Source: Bog-473 sp963744935 (lineage in GTDB: Bacteria; Actinomycetota; Acidimicrobiia; Acidimicrobiales; RAAP-2). From it: a DNA stretch of 64,000 nt. Every line of letters starts with the position of its first letter. The first letter of the stretch is position 1. Of this stretch, positions 19,051-27,073 are shown one piece after another. The notes beneath the pieces were generated by a model, which was not told the DNA's origin, ran no database searches, and saw only the letters and a program-made list of their open reading frames with translations. The stretch is from positions 62,001 to 126,000 of the forward strand of contig CAVUVM010000006.1 in assembly GCA_963744935.1 (NCBI GenBank), written 5' to 3'. A program made the translations under genes and the position numbers.

Positions 19051-20712
19051 ATGGTGTCGAAATTCGATCGCCGTACCCTGCTCGCCGGCGGTGCGGCGGC
19101 TGCAGCTGGTTTTGCGGGCGCCTCGGCGCTCGGACTGGGCTGGGACGGGATCGCCGGAGCAACGACCAACGGGCCCGGCCTGAACGGCGTCAGCACCAAG
19201 ACCCCGAAGAAGGGTGGCTCCCTCGTCTTCGGCGTGGACGCCGAAGAGTCCGGCTTCGACCCGACGCAGGCCCGCTTCGACGAGGTCGGCGTCATGTACG
19301 CCAGGACCGTCTTCGACCCGCTCACCATCATCACGGCCAGCGGCGACTGGGCCCCCTACCTGGCCGAATCGGTCGTGCCGAACTCCTCGTACACAGCGTG
19401 GACGATTACCCTGCGGCCGAACCTCACCTTCCACGACGGCACCGCCTGTAACGGCGCCGCACTGGTGACGAACCTCGAGGCGCAGGCCAAGTCACTGTTG
19501 ACCGGAATCGTGATCAGCCCGACGCTCGCCGGAATCACCCAGACCGGGCCGCTGGCCGCGACCATCTCGTTCAAGTTGCCCTGGGTGCCTTTCCCCTACT
19601 ACCTGGCCGGTGGCATCGGCGGGCAGATCGCCTACGTGGTGGCACCCTCCATGCTTTCGAACCCCAACGGCACCACAAACCCGGTGGGCACGGGGCCCTT
19701 CGTCTTCAAGGAGTGGATCCCCAACGACCACTTCACCGCCACCGCCAACCCGAACTACTGGCGCAAGGGCATGCCCTACCTCTCCCAGATCACCTTCAAG
19801 CCGATCCCCGACGAGGAGTCCCGGGCGGAGGCCCTCAAGTCGGGCACCATCGACCTGATGATCACGGACACGCCGCAGATCATCACCGAGTTCCGAAACA
19901 ACCACGCTTATGCCTACATCGACGACAGCACACACGTCGCCGGTGAGCCCGACATGAACTGCACGCAGCTCAACTGCCTGGCCAAGCCGTTCAGCGACCC
20001 GAACCTGCGCCGGGCCGCCGCCATGGCCGTCAACCGGAGCCAGTACGCCAAAGTGATCGACGAGGGCGTCCTGCCCGTGAGCACCGGGCTGTTCACCAAG
20101 GGCTCGCCCTATTTCTCCTCGACCTCGTATCCGGCGTACAACCCGTCGGAGGCGACCAAGCTGGTCAAGGCGGCGGCCCAGCAGAACGGCGGGCCGATCG
20201 CCTTCTCGTACGGCTCGACGAACTCGCCCGCCGCGATCCGCGCCGCCCAGTACCTCGAGCAGGCCTGGGAGGCCGTGGGCTTCAAGGTGACCACGTCGAT
20301 CGTCCAGCAGAACCAGACGATCAACAACGCATTGGCCGGCAAGTACCAGGCGCTGGGCTGGCGCCAGTTCGGGGCGGTGGAACCCGACCTCAACTACATC
20401 TTCTGGAGCACGACCACGGTGAGCTCCGGGTCGCTGTCGATCAACATGGCCCGCAACGCCGATCCAGCCATCGAGAAGGCGCTCCTCTCCGGTCGCGAGA
20501 GCACCGAAGAGGACGTCCGGGCGGCCGCGTACCAGACGGTGAACAAGCGCCTGTCCCTGGACCTCCCCTATTTGTGGCTGGACCGGGCGGTCTGGGCGGT
20601 CATCGGGTCTCCCGACGTGCAGAACTTCAACAACCCAACGACGCCGCAGGGTACCCCTGCATTCGGCATGATCGGTGGCTCCATTTGGCCGACACAGATC
20701 TGGATCAGCTGA
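19051..20712 (+). CDS. Tat-exported ABC-type oligopeptide-binding protein (SBP_bac_5), without permease genes
   Basis: 553 residues. The N terminus FDRRTLLAGGAAAAAG is a twin-arginine signal, with no lipobox Cys, so the protein is probably secreted or otherwise not lipid-anchored. The mature part matches family-5 binding proteins: KKGGSLVFGVDAEESGFDP, then PNLTFHDGTACNGAALV and NPVGTGPFVFKEW. The ATG follows GGAGGG at a normal distance. No permease or ATPase gene is nearby. The stop is only 11 bp before the response regulator ATG, so it probably shares a message with the two-component system. The ligand is unknown; peptides are usual for the family. Confidence 0.9.
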   Translation: MVSKFDRRTLLAGGAAAAAGFAGASALGLGWDGIAGATTNGPGLNGVSTKTPKKGGSLVFGVDAEESGFDPTQARFDEVGVMYARTVFDPLTIITASGDWAPYLAESVVPNSSYTAWTITLRPNLTFHDGTACNGAALVTNLEAQAKSLLTGIVISPTLAGITQTGPLAATISFKLPWVPFPYYLAGGIGGQIAYVVAPSMLSNPNGTTNPVGTGPFVFKEWIPNDHFTATANPNYWRKGMPYLSQITFKPIPDEESRAEALKSGTIDLMITDTPQIITEFRNNHAYAYIDDSTHVAGEPDMNCTQLNCLAKPFSDPNLRRAAAMAVNRSQYAKVIDEGVLPVSTGLFTKGSPYFSSTSYPAYNPSEATKLVKAAAQQNGGPIAFSYGSTNSPAAIRAAQYLEQAWEAVGFKVTTSIVQQNQTINNALAGKYQALGWRQFGAVEPDLNYIFWSTTTVSSGSLSINMARNADPAIEKALLSGRESTEEDVRAAAYQTVNKRLSLDLPYLWLDRAVWAVIGSPDVQNFNNPTTPQGTPAFGMIGGSIWPTQIWIS

Positions 20713-20723
20713 AATGGAGGCTG

Positions 20724-21407
20724 ATGAGCGGACGCATCCTGGTCGTCGAGGACGATGAACGCATCAGATCCTCCATGCGGCTCGCCTTGGAGGGCGAGGG
20801 CTACGAGGTAAGGGACGCCGCCAGCGGCGAGGAGGGCCTCGACGTGTTCGCCGAGGCAGCCCCCGATGTCGCGCTGATCGACCTCATGCTGCCGGGCATG
20901 GATGGCTTCGAGTGCTGCCGTGCCCTGCGCCGTAGCAGCGCGGTGCCGATCATCATCGTGACGGCGCGCGCGGACACCCATGACGTGGTGGCGGGGCTGG
21001 AGGCCGGGGCGGACGACTACGTCACCAAGCCGTTCGTGGCCAAGGAGCTGGCGGCGCGCATCCGCGCCTTGTTGCGCCGTGCCCGCCCAGCCGAGGAGGA
21101 CCCCGGCGCGCTCACATTCGGTGACCTGCAGCTGCTCCCCGAGCAAGGGGTCCTGCGCCGCCTCAACGGCGACGAGGTCCACTGCACACGCACCGAGTTC
21201 CGCCTCCTGTGCGAGCTGGCCGCCAGTCCCAACAAAGTGCTCAGCCGCGAGCAGCTGCTGGACCGTGTCTGGGGCTACGACTACTTCGGCGACGGCCGTC
21301 TGGTCGACGTCCACATCCGGCGCTTGCGCACCAAGGTCGAGGCGGACCCCGCGGTGCCCCAGCACATACTCACCGTCAGGGGCATGGGCTACAAGCTGGT
21401 GCCCTGA
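20724..21407 (+). CDS. mtrA: OmpR/PhoB-family response regulator, MtrA-like
   Basis: 227 residues. The receiver domain has Asp10/Asp11 acid residues, phosphoacceptor Asp53 in ALIDLMLPGMDG, and the conserved Lys in DDYVTKPF. The C-terminal winged helix has CTRTEFRLLCELAASPNKVL, RLVDVHIRRLRTKVE and TVRGMGYKL. GGAGG lies just before the ATG. The next genes encode a histidine kinase and a GerMN lipoprotein, the mtrA-mtrB-lpqB order that in other actinobacteria controls cell wall and division. The MtrA name rests mainly on this context. Confidence 0.92.
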   Translation: MSGRILVVEDDERIRSSMRLALEGEGYEVRDAASGEEGLDVFAEAAPDVALIDLMLPGMDGFECCRALRRSSAVPIIIVTARADTHDVVAGLEAGADDYVTKPFVAKELAARIRALLRRARPAEEDPGALTFGDLQLLPEQGVLRRLNGDEVHCTRTEFRLLCELAASPNKVLSREQLLDRVWGYDYFGDGRLVDVHIRRLRTKVEADPAVPQHILTVRGMGYKLVP

Positions 21408-21408
21408 C

Positions 21409-22920
21409 GTGAAACTGGGCATCGGCGCCCGGATCACGGCCGTCTTCGGTCTCGGTGCGCTGGTGCTGTCGATCCTGATGGGCGGGCTGTCCTACTTCAC
21501 CGTTCGCCACTTCTTGCTGGAGGGGCGCGAGTCGGCCGCGCAGCACCAGGCCTTCAACAACGCCGTGCTCGTGCGCAGCTCACTGGAGCTGGGCAACACG
21601 GAGTACGTCAACCTTCTGACCAACATCGACTTCGGGTCCGACGCCCACTCGGTGCTGTACCACCGGGCGAAGTTCTATGACTCGTCCCTCTCCGTCACCG
21701 CCGCCTCGATCCCCATAGCGCTGCGCAAGGACGTCTTGGCGGGGACCGCAGCCACCGAGACCTACCGCACCAGCCAAGGCACGGCCGAGATCATCATCGG
21801 CGTGCCGATCCCCTCGGTCAGAGCCGCCTACTTCGAGGTCTTCGACCTCTCGGACCTCGACAACACGCTCCGGGTGCTCGGGCTCACCCTCTTCGTCGCC
21901 GGCGTGGTCACCACGATCCTCGGCATCGCTCTCGGCCGCTTCGCCAGCGTGCGCTCTCTGCGGCCGTTGGCCGACGTCTCGCGGGCAGCCGGGGCCATCG
22001 CGAGCGGCGAGCTCGACACCCGCCTCGACACCGACGCCGCCGACCCGGACCTCGAGCAGCTGACGAACTCGTTCAACGCGATGGTCGACCAGCTGCAGGA
22101 GCGGATCGAGCGGGAGGCCCGGTTCAACTCCGACGTCAGCCACGAGCTGCGCTCGCCGCTGACCACCCTGGCGGCCTCCCTCGAGGTGCTCGAGGCCGAC
22201 CGCGACCGGCTCCCCGACCGCTCGCAGCGGGCCCTGCAGCTGCTCAGTGACGACTTCCACCGCTTCCAGCGCATGGTCGGTGAGCTGCTCGAGATGTCGC
22301 GGGCCGACGCCGGCTCGGTCGACGTGTTCCTCGAGGAGGTCAACGTCTCCGAGCTGGTACAACGCTCGGTCGAGATCGGGTTCGGGCACATGGACGGCCC
22401 CCGCCCCGGCGCCGGCAGCGTCGCCGGGAACGGCGCCCCAGCGGGTCCACCCGGGGTGCGGATCGATCCCGCCGTGCGCGGCTGGCGGGTGGGCGTCGAC
22501 AAAAGACGCTTCGAACGCGTCATGGTGAACCTGATGGAAAACGCGGCGCACTACGGCGGCGGGGTCACCGAGGTCGCGGTCGTCCCCGGCCCGGCCGAGC
22601 AGGTCGAGGTCACGGTCGACGACGCCGGCCCCGGCATCGACCCCCAGGAACGGCTGAGGATCTTCGAGCGCTTCTACCGCGGGTCGGCCTCGGGACGCCG
22701 GGGCACCGGGACCGGTACCGGCCTGGGCCTGGCGCTCGTCGCCGAACACATGCGGGTGATGCAGGGTGACGTGCGGGTGGATTCCTCTCCCGCCGGCGGT
22801 GCGCGCTTCGTCCTCACACTGCCCGTGCTCGCCGAGGACGACGACGACCTGAGCGACGAGTTGGGCGAAGAGATGGACGACGGAGTAGGCGGTGCCCCTG
22901 ACGGCGGGGGCCTCGCGTGA
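21409..22920 (+). CDS. mtrB: Membrane sensor histidine kinase, MtrB-like
   Basis: 503 residues. Membrane segments at about 8-32 and 155-178 flank an extracellular sensor domain of about 120 residues. A HAMP domain (about 180-232) and HisKA follow with FNSDVSHELRSPLTTL (His245), then the ATPase domain with NLMENAAHYG, DDAGPGIDP and GTGTGLGLALV. The C-terminal tail is acidic. The start is GTG at 21409, one base after the regulator stop. The stop overlaps the next gene in GTGA, so all three are coupled. An insert near 345-365 (Gly/Pro-rich) lengthens the ATP domain. Confidence 0.92.
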   Translation: MKLGIGARITAVFGLGALVLSILMGGLSYFTVRHFLLEGRESAAQHQAFNNAVLVRSSLELGNTEYVNLLTNIDFGSDAHSVLYHRAKFYDSSLSVTAASIPIALRKDVLAGTAATETYRTSQGTAEIIIGVPIPSVRAAYFEVFDLSDLDNTLRVLGLTLFVAGVVTTILGIALGRFASVRSLRPLADVSRAAGAIASGELDTRLDTDAADPDLEQLTNSFNAMVDQLQERIEREARFNSDVSHELRSPLTTLAASLEVLEADRDRLPDRSQRALQLLSDDFHRFQRMVGELLEMSRADAGSVDVFLEEVNVSELVQRSVEIGFGHMDGPRPGAGSVAGNGAPAGPPGVRIDPAVRGWRVGVDKRRFERVMVNLMENAAHYGGGVTEVAVVPGPAEQVEVTVDDAGPGIDPQERLRIFERFYRGSASGRRGTGTGTGLGLALVAEHMRVMQGDVRVDSSPAGGARFVLTLPVLAEDDDDLSDELGEEMDDGVGGAPDGGGLA

Positions 22921-23510
22921 GGCGCTCGCTGCTCGCCGCCGCACTTCTGACGCTGGCCGTCGTGGCCGCGGGGTGCGCCATCCCGACGCAAGGGTCGCCC
23001 AGCACGATCGCGAACTCCAAGGTGCCGTTCAACCTCATGGACCCGCATCCGCCCACGACGACCACGACCCAACCCGATCCCTCGTCCTATGTGCCGGTCA
23101 AGGTGTACTTCCTCAACACGAGCGATCAAGCGGTGCCTGCGCCACGCGTGGTACCCCCGCCGGCACTACTCGTCGAGGTCATCAGGGCACTCCTGGGCGG
23201 CGTGACGAGGGCCGAGACCGCCCAGAACATCTCCACCGCCATCCCGAGCAACGTGTCAGTGCTCGCCGTCTCGACGCTGCCAGGCAACATCGTCACGGTG
23301 AACCTGAACAGCGCGTTCGGCGAGATCACCGGCCCCAACGCCGAGCTGGCGGTGGGGCAGATCGTCTGGACCGTGGCCAACGCAGTCGAGCTGACGACCG
23401 GGGTCGTCTTCGAGATCGATGGAGTGCGCACCAGTGTGCCGATCGCCAACGGCTCGCTCGTGGCGGGACCTGTCTACCTCCTGCAGTTCTTGAGCGTCCC
23501 GCCCGCCTGA
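22917..23510 (+). CDS. GerMN-domain lipoprotein (short LpqB-like)
   Basis: 197 residues. The signal peptide ends in the lipobox VVAAGC, so it should be lipid-anchored outside the membrane. A Thr/Pro linker follows, then one GerMN domain (VKVYFLNTSDQAV; NIVTVNLNSAFGE; AVGQIVWTVANA). LpqB, the usual partner of MtrB, has GerMN plus a C-terminal beta-propeller and is near 580 residues; this protein has only the first part. The start GTG overlaps the kinase stop by four bases. Likely role: modulating the kinase from outside, by analogy with LpqB. Confidence 0.85.
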   Translation: MRRSLLAAALLTLAVVAAGCAIPTQGSPSTIANSKVPFNLMDPHPPTTTTTQPDPSSYVPVKVYFLNTSDQAVPAPRVVPPPALLVEVIRALLGGVTRAETAQNISTAIPSNVSVLAVSTLPGNIVTVNLNSAFGEITGPNAELAVGQIVWTVANAVELTTGVVFEIDGVRTSVPIANGSLVAGPVYLLQFLSVPPA

Positions 23511-23528
23511 ACTTGATCCCGCTCAACG

Positions 23529-23545
23529 GGCGCCCGCCAGGCGCC
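23529..23545. terminator. Hairpin between convergent genes
   Basis: GGCGCC(cgcca)GGCGCC, a six-bp stem in the 48-bp gap between the convergent lipoprotein gene and rsfS. It could act in both directions. No T-tract is present on either side. Confidence 0.4.
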
Positions 23546-23558
23546 AATCAGGAGGCGC

Positions 23559-23930
23559 TCAGCCGGCGTTCTCGACGTCGCGACGCCAGGGTACCCGGGG
23601 CGCACCGGACCAGAGGTGCTCGAGGTCGTAGTAGTCCCGCGTGTCCTGCAAGAAGACGTGAGCGATGAAGTCGCCGTAGTCCATCAGCACCCACGTCGCG
23701 TCCTGGAGGCCTTCGATGCGCGTGGGGGCGATGCCGTGTTCCTCTTTCACCCCGCGCTCGATCTCCTCGACCAGTGTGCGCACGTGGCGTGTGTTCTGCG
23801 CGCTGGTGATCACGAACGCGTCGACGACCCCGAAGAGCTCGGTCATCCCGAGCACGACCGTCTCGCGCCCGAGCTTGGCGTCGGCGGACCCTGCTGCAGT
23901 TGCCGCAGCCGGGGGCAGCTGGACCTGCAC
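23559..23930 (-). CDS. rsfS: Ribosomal silencing factor RsfS
   Basis: Binds ribosomal protein L14 and blocks subunit joining when nutrients are short. About 123 residues. Family segments: LFGVVDAFVITSAQNTRHV, RIEGLQDATWVLMDYGDFIA and HVFLQDTRDYYDLEHLW. The GTG at 23930 is preferred because GGGGG lies six bases before it; a TTG at 23936 is an alternative. It follows nadD and a small membrane-protein gene, the usual nadD-rsfS association. Confidence 0.95.
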   Translation of the reverse strand: MQVQLPPAAATAAGSADAKLGRETVVLGMTELFGVVDAFVITSAQNTRHVRTLVEEIERGVKEEHGIAPTRIEGLQDATWVLMDYGDFIAHVFLQDTRDYYDLEHLWSGAPRVPWRRDVENAG

Positions 23931-23944
23931 GTCCAACCCCCGGC

Positions 23945-24151
23945 TCAATGGAGCACGTCCAAGATCCCCACCGTGAACCCGAAGGCGACCACCAAGATGG
24001 AGCCTCCGAAGATCGCCCAACGCTGACGCGAACGCTGCGCCAACCGAAGCTCGGCGCGCCGATCGGCCCGTCGCTGGGCCCGGACAGGCAAAGCACTGGC
24101 AGCCGCGTGGGGACTGTCCGACCACTCCGTCCTCGCCGCCATGGCGCTCAT
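23945..24151 (-). CDS. Small single-pass membrane protein between nadD and rsfS
   Basis: 68 codons, unrecognised. The ATG at 24151 directly follows the nadD TGA, and the stop is 14 bp before rsfS, so it sits as a coupled gene in the nadD-rsfS unit. The middle is strongly basic (RAQRRADRRAELRLAQRSRQ), followed by one hydrophobic segment (WAIFGGSILVVAFGFTVGIL). This suggests a membrane anchor with a positively charged cytoplasmic part. No function is known to me; larger LytR-type proteins sometimes occupy this slot in other actinobacteria. Confidence 0.7.
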   Translation of the reverse strand: MSAMAARTEWSDSPHAAASALPVRAQRRADRRAELRLAQRSRQRWAIFGGSILVVAFGFTVGILDVLH

Positions 24152-24766
24152 TCAGGCCACAGCGTACATACCTCGGCGGCGAATGCAACGGATCACGCCC
24201 TCGGGCACCAGCCCGTCGACGTTCTGGCCCTCGGACAGCAGGTCACGGACCTCTGAGCTCGAGACCGCGACGTGCGGCCCGTCCACCCACACGGTCTGCC
24301 AGCCGACCGGTGCCTCGGGCGCGCCCCCGGTCGGGCGCGACACGACGGCCAGGGTGACCAGTCGTCGCAGATCGTCGTGGCGATGCCAGGTCGAGAGCTC
24401 GGGCACCAGGTCAGCGCCCACGACGAGGAAGAGCTCGGCGGGTCGGCCACCGTCCCCGGTGACCGCCAGGACCTCCTCCGCGGTGTCCACCGAATAGCTG
24501 GGACCGCCTCGGTCGATCTCGAGCCGGCTGGCCTCCGCGCCGGGGATCTCGGCGGCGAGAGTCTCGGTCAGGGCGTAACGATCCTCGGCGGCGGACACGG
24601 TCCGTTGTCCCGACTTCTGCCAGGGGTCGTTGGCCACCACGAGGAGGAGCCGATCGAGCCCGAGGCGCCCGATCACGGCACGCGCCGCGGCGACGTGTCC
24701 GAGATGTGGGGGGTCGAACGTGCCCCCCATGATCCCGATGCGGGCCGGTCGCTCAGGTCCCGGCAA
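24152..24766 (-). CDS. nadD: Nicotinate-nucleotide adenylyltransferase
   Basis: Makes deamido-NAD from nicotinate mononucleotide and ATP. 204 residues with GIMGGTFDPPHLGHVAAAR near the N terminus, LLLVVANDPWQKSG, VVGADLVPELSTWHRHDDL and the C-terminal SSSEVRDLL. The start is TTG at 24766, overlapping the upstream oxidoreductase by 14 bp; the only later ATG would cut into the nucleotide-binding motif. Confidence 0.96.
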   Translation of the reverse strand: MPGPERPARIGIMGGTFDPPHLGHVAAARAVIGRLGLDRLLLVVANDPWQKSGQRTVSAAEDRYALTETLAAEIPGAEASRLEIDRGGPSYSVDTAEEVLAVTGDGGRPAELFLVVGADLVPELSTWHRHDDLRRLVTLAVVSRPTGGAPEAPVGWQTVWVDGPHVAVSSSEVRDLLSEGQNVDGLVPEGVIRCIRRRGMYAVA

Positions 24767-25682
24767 GTTCGGCCAGCACCGGCGCCAGCGCGTTCATCTC
24801 GGCTTCGTGCACGACGATGTAGCTGAAGCCGAATTCCTCGCGCCGCGCGCGCAAGGTGTCGATGATCTCGGGGACCGAGCCGATGAGTGTCGCCGGCGCA
24901 GCGCGCAGCTGGTCCGGGGTCATGTCCAACATTGGTGCGACGGAGGCCAGCACCTCGGCAGCGTTCGGGACGACCTGCACGACGACCGTCCAGCACTGCA
25001 GTTCGAGCTCGCCCGCCCGTGCCCCCGCGGCGTCGAGGGCCCAGCGCACCCGGTCGGCGTACTTCTCCGCGACGGCCTCGGCCGCCACCTCTGGACCGAC
25101 ATAGCCTGCGGCCAGGCTCGGGACGACGCTGACGATGTCGGCGTGGCGCCCGGCCAGCTCCAAAATGCGCCGGCTGCCACCGCCGATGACCAGCGGCGGA
25201 CCCCCCGGGGTGAGCGGGGCCGGTGCGCCGACCACGTCGGTCACGTGGTAGTGCGCACCCTCGAAGGTGGCACTGCCTGTCTGCCACATAGCACGCATGA
25301 TCTCAATCGCTTCGGCCAGCCGCGCGATGCGCGCCGCCGGCGGGTCCATCGGGATCCCTGACTGGTCGTAGTCGACGCGCAGCCAGCCGGCGCCCAGGCC
25401 GAGCTCGAAGCGGCCGCCCGTCATCGCGTCGAGGGTGGCGGCCTCCTTCGCCATCAATACCGGGTGCCGAAAGTCGTTGTCGAGAACGAGCGTCCCGACT
25501 CGCATGGTGGTCGTGGCCTCCGCCGCCACAGCCAGTGCGATCATCGGCGCCCACTGGTCGTCGAGGTGATCAGGCACATAGAGGGTCGCGTACCCGAGGT
25601 CCTCGGCCTTGCGCGCCAGGTCACGCCACTCAGCCGCCGTCGCTGTGCGCGACACCTGGACGGCGAAGCGGAAGGCGGCCAT
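24753..25682 (-). CDS. LLM-class F420-dependent oxidoreductase (TIGR03621-like)
   Basis: 309 residues with the luciferase-like TIM barrel: RFAVQVSRTATAAEWRDLA, YVPDHLDDQWAPMIALAVAA, VGTLVLDNDFRHPVLMAKEA and GRFELGLGAGWLRVDYDQSG. The pattern fits the actinobacterial subfamily typified by MSMEG_2516. The substrate is unknown; F420 use is inferred from the family. A TAGGAT box lies eight bases before the ATG, divergent from aroG. Confidence 0.9.
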   Translation of the reverse strand: MAAFRFAVQVSRTATAAEWRDLARKAEDLGYATLYVPDHLDDQWAPMIALAVAAEATTTMRVGTLVLDNDFRHPVLMAKEAATLDAMTGGRFELGLGAGWLRVDYDQSGIPMDPPAARIARLAEAIEIMRAMWQTGSATFEGAHYHVTDVVGAPAPLTPGGPPLVIGGGSRRILELAGRHADIVSVVPSLAAGYVGPEVAAEAVAEKYADRVRWALDAAGARAGELELQCWTVVVQVVPNAAEVLASVAPMLDMTPDQLRAAPATLIGSVPEIIDTLRARREEFGFSYIVVHEAEMNALAPVLAELAGT

Positions 25683-25690
25683 GGGGCGGG

Positions 25691-25696
25691 ATCCTA
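25691..25696 (-). promoter_or_regulatory. -10 box of the F420 oxidoreductase gene
   Basis: TAGGAT on the minus strand, with eight bases to the ATG. This predicts a leader of about two bases. It shares a 32-bp intergenic gap with the divergent aroG box. Confidence 0.45.
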
Positions 25697-25702
25697 CGGC
25701 GT

Positions 25703-25708
25703 TAACCT
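25703..25708 (+). promoter_or_regulatory. -10 box of the DAHP synthase gene, predicting a leaderless mRNA
   Basis: TAACCT ends exactly six bases before the GTG at 25715, so a normal -10 spacing puts the transcription start on the start codon itself. There is no ribosome site in the 32-bp gap. Confidence 0.5.
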
Positions 25709-25714
25709 GGTGCG

Positions 25715-27073
25715 GTGACGAGCCGCCCAGAGACTCCCCCCTGGAGCGCCGCGTCCTGGCGGACGTTTCCTGCGGCCCAACAGCCCGAGTGGCCCGACGC
25801 CGACGCGCTCAAGCGCGCCGAAGCGCGGCTGTCGACGGTGCCACCCCTCGTCTTCGCAGGCGAGGCCCGGCTCTTGACGTCGCAGCTGGCCCAGGTGACC
25901 GACGGCAACGCCTTCTTGTTGCAGGCAGGCGACTGCGCCGAGTCGTTCGCGGAATTCAGCGCGGACTCCATCCGCGACAAGCTGAAGATCATCTTGCAGA
26001 TGGCGGTGGCGCTGACGTACGCGGCGGGCGTGCCGGTGGTCAAGGTGGGCCGGATCGCCGGACAGTTCGCCAAGCCGCGCTCGGCGAGCACCGAGCGCGC
26101 GGGCGACGTGGAGTTGCCGTCGTTTAGGGGCCACATGGTCAACGACGAGCCGTTCGAGGCCGACGCGCGCATGCCCGACCCCGAGCGAATGGTTGCCGCG
26201 TACCAGCAGTCGGCATCGACACTCAACCTCCTGCGCGCGTTCACCAAGGGTGGCTTCGCCGACCTCTCACAGGTGCACCTGTGGAACCAGCAGTTCGTGG
26301 CGTCGTCGGCCGAAGGGCGGCGTTACGAGCGCATCGCGTCCGAGATCGACCGCGCCCTGCGCTTCATGGCCGCCTGCGGCATCGACCTTGGCGCAGAGGA
26401 GGGCCTGCACGAAGTCGACTTCTTCACGAGCCACGAGGCCCTCATCCTCCCCTACGAGGAATGCCTCACCCGCATGGACTCGTTGACCGGCGACTGGTAC
26501 GACTGCTCTGCTCACATGGTCTGGGTGGGAGACCGCACCCGCCAACTCGACGGTGCCCATCTCGAATTCCTCTCGGGCATCAACAATCCCGTGGCCGCCA
26601 AGATCGGTCCGGGCTGCTCGCCCGAGGAGGTCGTGGCGATCTGCGAGCGCCTCAATCCGGATCGCCTGGCCGGCCGGATGACGCTCATCACCAGACTCGG
26701 GTCCGCCAGGATCGCCGAACATCTCCCCCCGATCGTGCGGGCCGTCGAAGCGGAGGGGCATCCGGTGATCTGGGCCTGCGACCCCATGCACGGCAACACC
26801 TTCACGAGCGAGGGTGGCCGCAAGACCAGGCGCTTTGACGACATCTTGGCCGAGCTGCGCACGTTCTTCGACGTGCACCGCGACGAGGGGACCTGGCCGG
26901 GCGGCGTCCACATCGAGCTGACGGGCGACGACGTCACCGAATGTCTCGGCGGAGCAGAAGAGATCCTCGAGGGTGACCTCGACGACCGCTACACGACGGC
27001 CTGCGACCCGCGGCTCAACGCCCGGCAGTCGCTCGACCTCGCCTTCCGAGTGGCGGAGTTCCTCAGAAGTTGA
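25715..27073 (+). CDS. aroG: 3-deoxy-7-phosphoheptulonate synthase, class II
   Basis: First step of the shikimate pathway, from PEP and erythrose-4-phosphate. 452 residues, plant/actinobacterial class II type. Conserved: LLQAGDCAESFAEFSADSIR with the metal Cys, KVGRIAGQFAKPRS, DFFTSHEALILPYEE, SAHMVWVGDRTRQLDGAHL, PVAAKIGPGC and VIWACDPMHGNT. GTG start with a -10 box six bases upstream (leaderless). The stop overlaps the next gene (TTGA). Confidence 0.97.
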   Translation: MTSRPETPPWSAASWRTFPAAQQPEWPDADALKRAEARLSTVPPLVFAGEARLLTSQLAQVTDGNAFLLQAGDCAESFAEFSADSIRDKLKIILQMAVALTYAAGVPVVKVGRIAGQFAKPRSASTERAGDVELPSFRGHMVNDEPFEADARMPDPERMVAAYQQSASTLNLLRAFTKGGFADLSQVHLWNQQFVASSAEGRRYERIASEIDRALRFMAACGIDLGAEEGLHEVDFFTSHEALILPYEECLTRMDSLTGDWYDCSAHMVWVGDRTRQLDGAHLEFLSGINNPVAAKIGPGCSPEEVVAICERLNPDRLAGRMTLITRLGSARIAEHLPPIVRAVEAEGHPVIWACDPMHGNTFTSEGGRKTRRFDDILAELRTFFDVHRDEGTWPGGVHIELTGDDVTECLGGAEEILEGDLDDRYTTACDPRLNARQSLDLAFRVAEFLRS

